Source: Methanohalophilus levihalophilus (GTDB lineage Archaea > Halobacteriota > Methanosarcinia > Methanosarcinales > Methanosarcinaceae). Taken from it: a DNA stretch of 64,000 nucleotides. A model generated the notes under the pieces. The model did not search any database. It was not told the DNA's origin and saw only the letters and a program-made list of their open reading frames with translations. Numbering within the stretch: the first letter of the stretch is position 1; the number at the start of each line of letters is the position of its first letter. The DNA lies in assembly GCF_017874375.1 (NCBI RefSeq), contig NZ_JAGGLK010000001.1, positions 310,001-374,000 on the forward strand, given 5' to 3'. Shown one piece after another: positions 60,860 through 64,000 of this stretch. A program made the position numbers and the translations under genes.

Positions 60860-63316
60860 ATGAAAAACAATTCTGAATATCCCGTATGTAAACAGAGGCC
60901 GGAAATACTCGCACCTGCAGGTGATATGACTGCCTTGATTGGTGCAATCAAAGGAGGAGCTGATGCAGTCTACCTCGGGGTTGGGGAATTCAATGCCCGT
61001 CAGGGTGCTTCCAACTTTAGCGAAAAGCAGCTTGAAGATGCAATCGAACTGGCTCACTCATATGGATTATCAATTTACCTGGCGCTGAACATTCCTATCA
61101 AACAAAATGAACTTCAGGAAGCACTGGATCTCGTTGATGATGCGTACGCAATGGGTATTGATGCGATAATAATGCGAGATATTGGCCTAATATCTCATGT
61201 TCACACTCTTTATCCAGATCTACCTATCCACGCAAGTACCCAAATGACTGTCCATAACACAGCTGGCGTCAAATCCCTTGAAGAGTTAGGTGTTAAGAGG
61301 GCAATTGTTGCAAGGGAACTCAACACGTCCGAATTGGATGCCATTGTTCATAATTCCAATATTGGGATTGAAATCTTTGTTCATGGTGCACTCTGCTATT
61401 CCTATTCCGGCCAATGCCTCTTCAGCAGTTTTACAACAGGACGTAGTGCAAATCGTGGCGCATGCGCCCAGCCGTGTCGCTGGAAATTTGATCTAGTTAT
61501 TGATGGCAAGAAATGCAATCAGGAAATTGGGGGCAGTTATCCCATAAGCTGTGCCGAGCTGTGTACCCTCGGAGATATCGGGGATATAGTCAAAACCGGC
61601 ATTTGCAGCCTTAAAATTGAAGGCAGGATGAAAAAATCAGGATATGTAACCGCTGCTTCCAGCGCATACAGGGAAGCTGTTGAGAAAGTTTGCAGTGGTA
61701 TACCCCTTGATGAAAAGTGGGCCAAACAGAAGGAAGAAGAACTTGGGAGGCTCTTTTATCGTGGTTTTACCAAGGGCTTCGTTCTGGAAGATCGTGATGT
61801 AACAAATCCGGCATACAGCTCGAGCCATGGAGTTCTTCTTGGAACAGTACAAAATTTAGTTTTCACAGAATCTTCGGCATCTCTCAAGTTAACACTTGAA
61901 CATGATCTGGAAATGGGGGATGGAATCAGTATTCTCACAAAGCATCGAATGCTTGGTTCCTCGATAGGGGCAATTATGAAAGGATCTAAGGAAATCCTTT
62001 CGGCAAAACGTGGGGAAACAGTTTCCCTTTTGATTAGTCCCAGAACAGGAAAAGCCGTGGAAAAAGGCGATGAAGTCTATGTGACCACAGACTCTTCATT
62101 GCTCAAACAGCTTCAGGCAGTTGAGCTTCCAAAATTCCCAGTTGACATAGTTGTAGATGCACATCTTGACAGGGAACTGTCAATTTCAGTTTCTGAAGGT
62201 CATTCGCAGATCGAGCATGTATCTGATTATGTGGTCCATCCATCCAGAAAAGCTCCAACAGGTGAAGAACAAATATCCTCTATTATGGAAAGGCTGGGTG
62301 ACACTCCCTATTCTGTTTCCAGTATCACAATAAATGCAGATGACAATATTTTCATCCCTCTTGGTGTGTTGACACAGGCTCGAAGGGATGCTTTTGATGC
62401 GCTTCTGGAAAATAAACTTTCGGCGTTTCAGAAGGAAGCCAAGTATCCTTTCTTTGATACCGAAAAATCCGATTCCCATGAAGTCAGTGACTCCCTGCTG
62501 TTAGCTGTGGAAGTTGGAAGCATTGATGCCTTGCTGGCTGCTCTTGAGAACGGAGCTGACATAATACATGTTCCAATATCTCTGTTCCCTGAAATACAGC
62601 AATTTGAAGTTGGAAGACTTTTGGAATCCAATAATGGAGTACCTGAGATTATTTTATCCCTTCCACCGATTATTCATGATTCTGAACAGGAGTCCGTTAT
62701 CCAGCTGCTTTTGGAAGCAAAGAAATACGGATTCTCTGTAGAGTGTTCTGATCTTGGTTCCCTTAAGCTTGCAGAAGATTTGGGATTGTCTTTTGTGGCT
62801 TCCAAATCTCTCAACACTTTTAATTCACTTTCAGTTACGACTCTGTCACAAAAAGGAGCTTTCAGGGTTGATGTCTCTCCTGAATTATCTGTTAAGGAAA
62901 TACGGGAACTTTCAAGTGGTGTTGATCACGGCGCGGTGCAGCTTGAATCTGTGGCTTACGGAAGACAATTGATGTTTGTTACCGAACATGATCTACTGGC
63001 TCCTCTTGTAAAACAGGGATTTTATCGCAATGGAGTTTCTGCCTATCTCGTTGACAAAAAAGGTGACAGGTATCCTATAAGAAGATGGGGTACACGGACA
63101 CTGTTGTATGATTCTCGTGTAATCAACATGTCTGGAAAGTTGAGGGACTTGCAGGAAGCAGGAATATCTGTAATTCGCCTTGAGCTTGGAAGCGATGGTC
63201 AGAAAAAAGTAGCAAATCTCGTGACTACTTACAGGGAAGCTCTGGACAGGTTATCCAGTGCAACTTCTTCAGGTTCAACACAGCATTTTACTGGTCACTA
63301 TTTCGAAGAAGTCTAA
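60860..63316 (+). CDS. U32-family protein with DUF3656 (RlhA-like)
   Basis: An 818-residue protein. The U32 core begins ILAPAGDMTALIGAIKGGADAVYLG and contains the cysteine-rich iron-sulfur motif HGALCYSYSGQCLFSS with CAQPCRW. A long C-terminal part includes DUF3656-type sequence. U32 proteins such as RlhA and TrhP hydroxylate RNA, and UbiU hydroxylates quinone precursors, all using an Fe-S cluster; the old peptidase label is doubtful. A TATA box (CATATATC, 60825-60832) suits a start at 60851 or 60860; ATG 60818 would lie upstream of the transcript. Confidence 0.87.
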   Translation: MKNNSEYPVCKQRPEILAPAGDMTALIGAIKGGADAVYLGVGEFNARQGASNFSEKQLEDAIELAHSYGLSIYLALNIPIKQNELQEALDLVDDAYAMGIDAIIMRDIGLISHVHTLYPDLPIHASTQMTVHNTAGVKSLEELGVKRAIVARELNTSELDAIVHNSNIGIEIFVHGALCYSYSGQCLFSSFTTGRSANRGACAQPCRWKFDLVIDGKKCNQEIGGSYPISCAELCTLGDIGDIVKTGICSLKIEGRMKKSGYVTAASSAYREAVEKVCSGIPLDEKWAKQKEEELGRLFYRGFTKGFVLEDRDVTNPAYSSSHGVLLGTVQNLVFTESSASLKLTLEHDLEMGDGISILTKHRMLGSSIGAIMKGSKEILSAKRGETVSLLISPRTGKAVEKGDEVYVTTDSSLLKQLQAVELPKFPVDIVVDAHLDRELSISVSEGHSQIEHVSDYVVHPSRKAPTGEEQISSIMERLGDTPYSVSSITINADDNIFIPLGVLTQARRDAFDALLENKLSAFQKEAKYPFFDTEKSDSHEVSDSLLLAVEVGSIDALLAALENGADIIHVPISLFPEIQQFEVGRLLESNNGVPEIILSLPPIIHDSEQESVIQLLLEAKKYGFSVECSDLGSLKLAEDLGLSFVASKSLNTFNSLSVTTLSQKGAFRVDVSPELSVKEIRELSSGVDHGAVQLESVAYGRQLMFVTEHDLLAPLVKQGFYRNGVSAYLVDKKGDRYPIRRWGTRTLLYDSRVINMSGKLRDLQEAGISVIRLELGSDGQKKVANLVTTYREALDRLSSATSSGSTQHFTGHYFEEV

Positions 63317-63322
63317 GACGGA

Positions 63323-63342
63323 ATTTCAAATTTAATTGAAAT
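63323..63342. promoter_or_regulatory. Palindromic operator 1 upstream of the permease
   Basis: ATTTCAA-N6-TTGAAAT, with the half-site TTTCAA / TTGAAA spaced by 6 bases, lies 6 bases after the U32 stop and 9 bases upstream of the TATA box. Operator 2 has the same half-sites and spacing. Confidence 0.65.
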
Positions 63343-63350
63343 AGGAAGTC

Positions 63351-63358
63351 TTATATAT
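63351..63358 (+). promoter_or_regulatory. TATA box of the permease gene
   Basis: TTATATAT lies between the two palindromes. Transcription should start near 63380, inside the right end of operator 2. Confidence 0.6.
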
Positions 63359-63360
63359 GG

Positions 63361-63382
63361 TGTTTCAAATAATCTTGAAACA
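63361..63382. promoter_or_regulatory. Palindromic operator 2 at the permease transcription start
   Basis: TGTTTCAA-N6-TTGAAACA is a perfect 8-base inverted repeat with the same TTTCAA-N6-TTGAAA core as operator 1. It covers the expected transcription start, a classic place for an archaeal repressor. Confidence 0.7.
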
Positions 63383-63397
63383 CAGGTGAACGTCGAA

Positions 63398-64000
63398 ATG
63401 GCAGATCAATATTTGATTGACCTCATAAACGTAGGTCTTGGAGCACTTCAGGAGTATCTCGCACTTCATGTACTTCTCTGCCTCGTTCCTGCTTTTTTCC
63501 TTGCAGGTGCCATAGCATCTCTTTTCTCAAAAGAATCTGTCCTTAAGTTCTTTGGCAGTGATACTCCAAAATACATCTCCTATCCGGTAGCTGCAGTTTC
63601 GGGTTGTATGCTTGCGGTTTGCAGTTGTACAGTTCTTCCCCTCTTTGCTGGCATTTTCCGTCGTGGCGCTGGAATTGGTCCGGCAACAACTTTCCTGTTT
63701 TCAGCTCCTGCCATTAATATTCTGGCAATAGTGTACACAGCTAAGATACTGGGTTATGATCTGGGAATTGCCAGGGCTGCGATTGCAATTTCTTTTTCTG
63801 TAGTCATAGGAATAACGATGGCTGCTATTTTCGAAAGAAAAGTATCGAAGAAAGAAGGATTGGTGGCTTTTGGTGATGAAAAGCACAAATATAGCGTATA
63901 TCTGTTCATCTTACTACTTGCGATTCTTGTGCTTCCGGAATTCATTAGCGACTGGAGATTGCTGGCTGCACTTGAAATCCCATTGGTACTTATTACGATC
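63398..64000 (+). CDS. DUF318/ArsP-like permease (partial, runs off the window)
   Basis: The first 201 codons of a permease with at least five membrane helices. The motif SCTVLPLFAGIFRRGAGIGPA, preceded by VCSC, is typical of the DUF318 (ArsP, YraQ-type) permease family. Cysteines in this motif are used for metalloid or thiol-linked export in ArsP, which exports organoarsenicals. AGGTGA (63384-63389) lies 8 bases before ATG 63398. The promoter is bracketed by two palindromes that fit ArsR-type control. The substrate is unproven. Confidence 0.82.
   Translation, partial: MADQYLIDLINVGLGALQEYLALHVLLCLVPAFFLAGAIASLFSKESVLKFFGSDTPKYISYPVAAVSGCMLAVCSCTVLPLFAGIFRRGAGIGPATTFLFSAPAINILAIVYTAKILGYDLGIARAAIAISFSVVIGITMAAIFERKVSKKEGLVAFGDEKHKYSVYLFILLLAILVLPEFISDWRLLAALEIPLVLITI

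Noticed and set aside
60860-63316. Collagenase-type peptidase
   Set aside because: The U32 peptidase label is historical; the cysteine cluster fits Fe-S hydroxylases and no protease residues are evident.

Overview
This 64 kb window comes from a methanogenic archaeon, most likely a methylotrophic member of the Methanosarcinaceae (Methanohalophilus, Methanolobus and Methanococcoides are plausible; I cannot fix the genus from sequence alone). The evidence is an archaeal exosome / RNA polymerase subunit P / KEOPS / prefoldin cluster, methanogenesis marker proteins 11 and 12, a proteasome beta subunit next to FttA (aCPSF1), TATA-type promoters at leaderless spacing, and many bacterial-type accessory genes typical of this family. 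I saw no rRNA, tRNA, CRISPR array or insertion sequence.

Layout. (1) 1-8.5 kb, mostly plus strand: the end of rrp41, then rrp42, rpl37ae, rpoP, a Brix protein, pcc1, an inserted PAS histidine kinase, prefoldin beta, a DHH phosphoesterase, a phenylacetate-CoA ligase with an ACT-domain protein, a probable DUF2103 protein and mmp12. (2) 8.5-16.3 kb, minus strand: a nitrilase-family hydrolase, an IorA-like TPP enzyme without its ferredoxin domain, mmp11, radC, and a CbbO/NorD-CbbQ/NorQ pair. (3) 16.3-24.3 kb: a strong structured-RNA candidate, a MobB-MoaE fusion, a LarA-family protein, a DUF2117-like protein, a winged-helix regulator, a MoaD/SAMP-like protein behind an unrecorded 41-codon gene, a HAD phosphatase, FttA and PsmB.

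(4) 24.6-39.2 kb is the most unusual part. It runs: AbrB-PhoU regulator, multi-spanning membrane protein, small membrane protein, large surface protein, PstS carrying a type IV pilin (class III) signal, a hairpin terminator, PstC, PstA, then with overlapping stops and starts a type IV pilus/archaellum-type ATPase and two TadC/GspF-like platform proteins. After these come a convergent degenerate KaiC/FlaH-like protein, a second pilin-signal protein, and a second AbrB-PhoU next to a related membrane protein. No PstB ATPase lies in this stretch. My reading, as inference, is a phosphate-uptake locus whose binding protein is anchored or assembled by a dedicated pilus-like machine (a bindosome-like system).

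(5) 39.5-45.7 kb: TPR protein, DUF169 protein, a duplicate of the membrane protein, nicotinate phosphoribosyltransferase, a DUF1616 protein and an M48-like protein with a broken HExxH motif. (6) 45.7-57.7 kb: a surface-polysaccharide locus (deacetylase, FemAB-like ligase, DUF354 protein, hexapeptide acyltransferase, WbqC, formyltransferase, PIG-L deacetylase, GT2, a multi-spanning GT, two GT4 enzymes, flippase), visibly A/T-rich from about 47.6 kb. (7) 58.0-64.0 kb: a secreted beta-helix/Ig/dockerin protein, a U32-family protein, and the start of a DUF318/ArsP-like permease whose promoter is bracketed by two matching palindromes.
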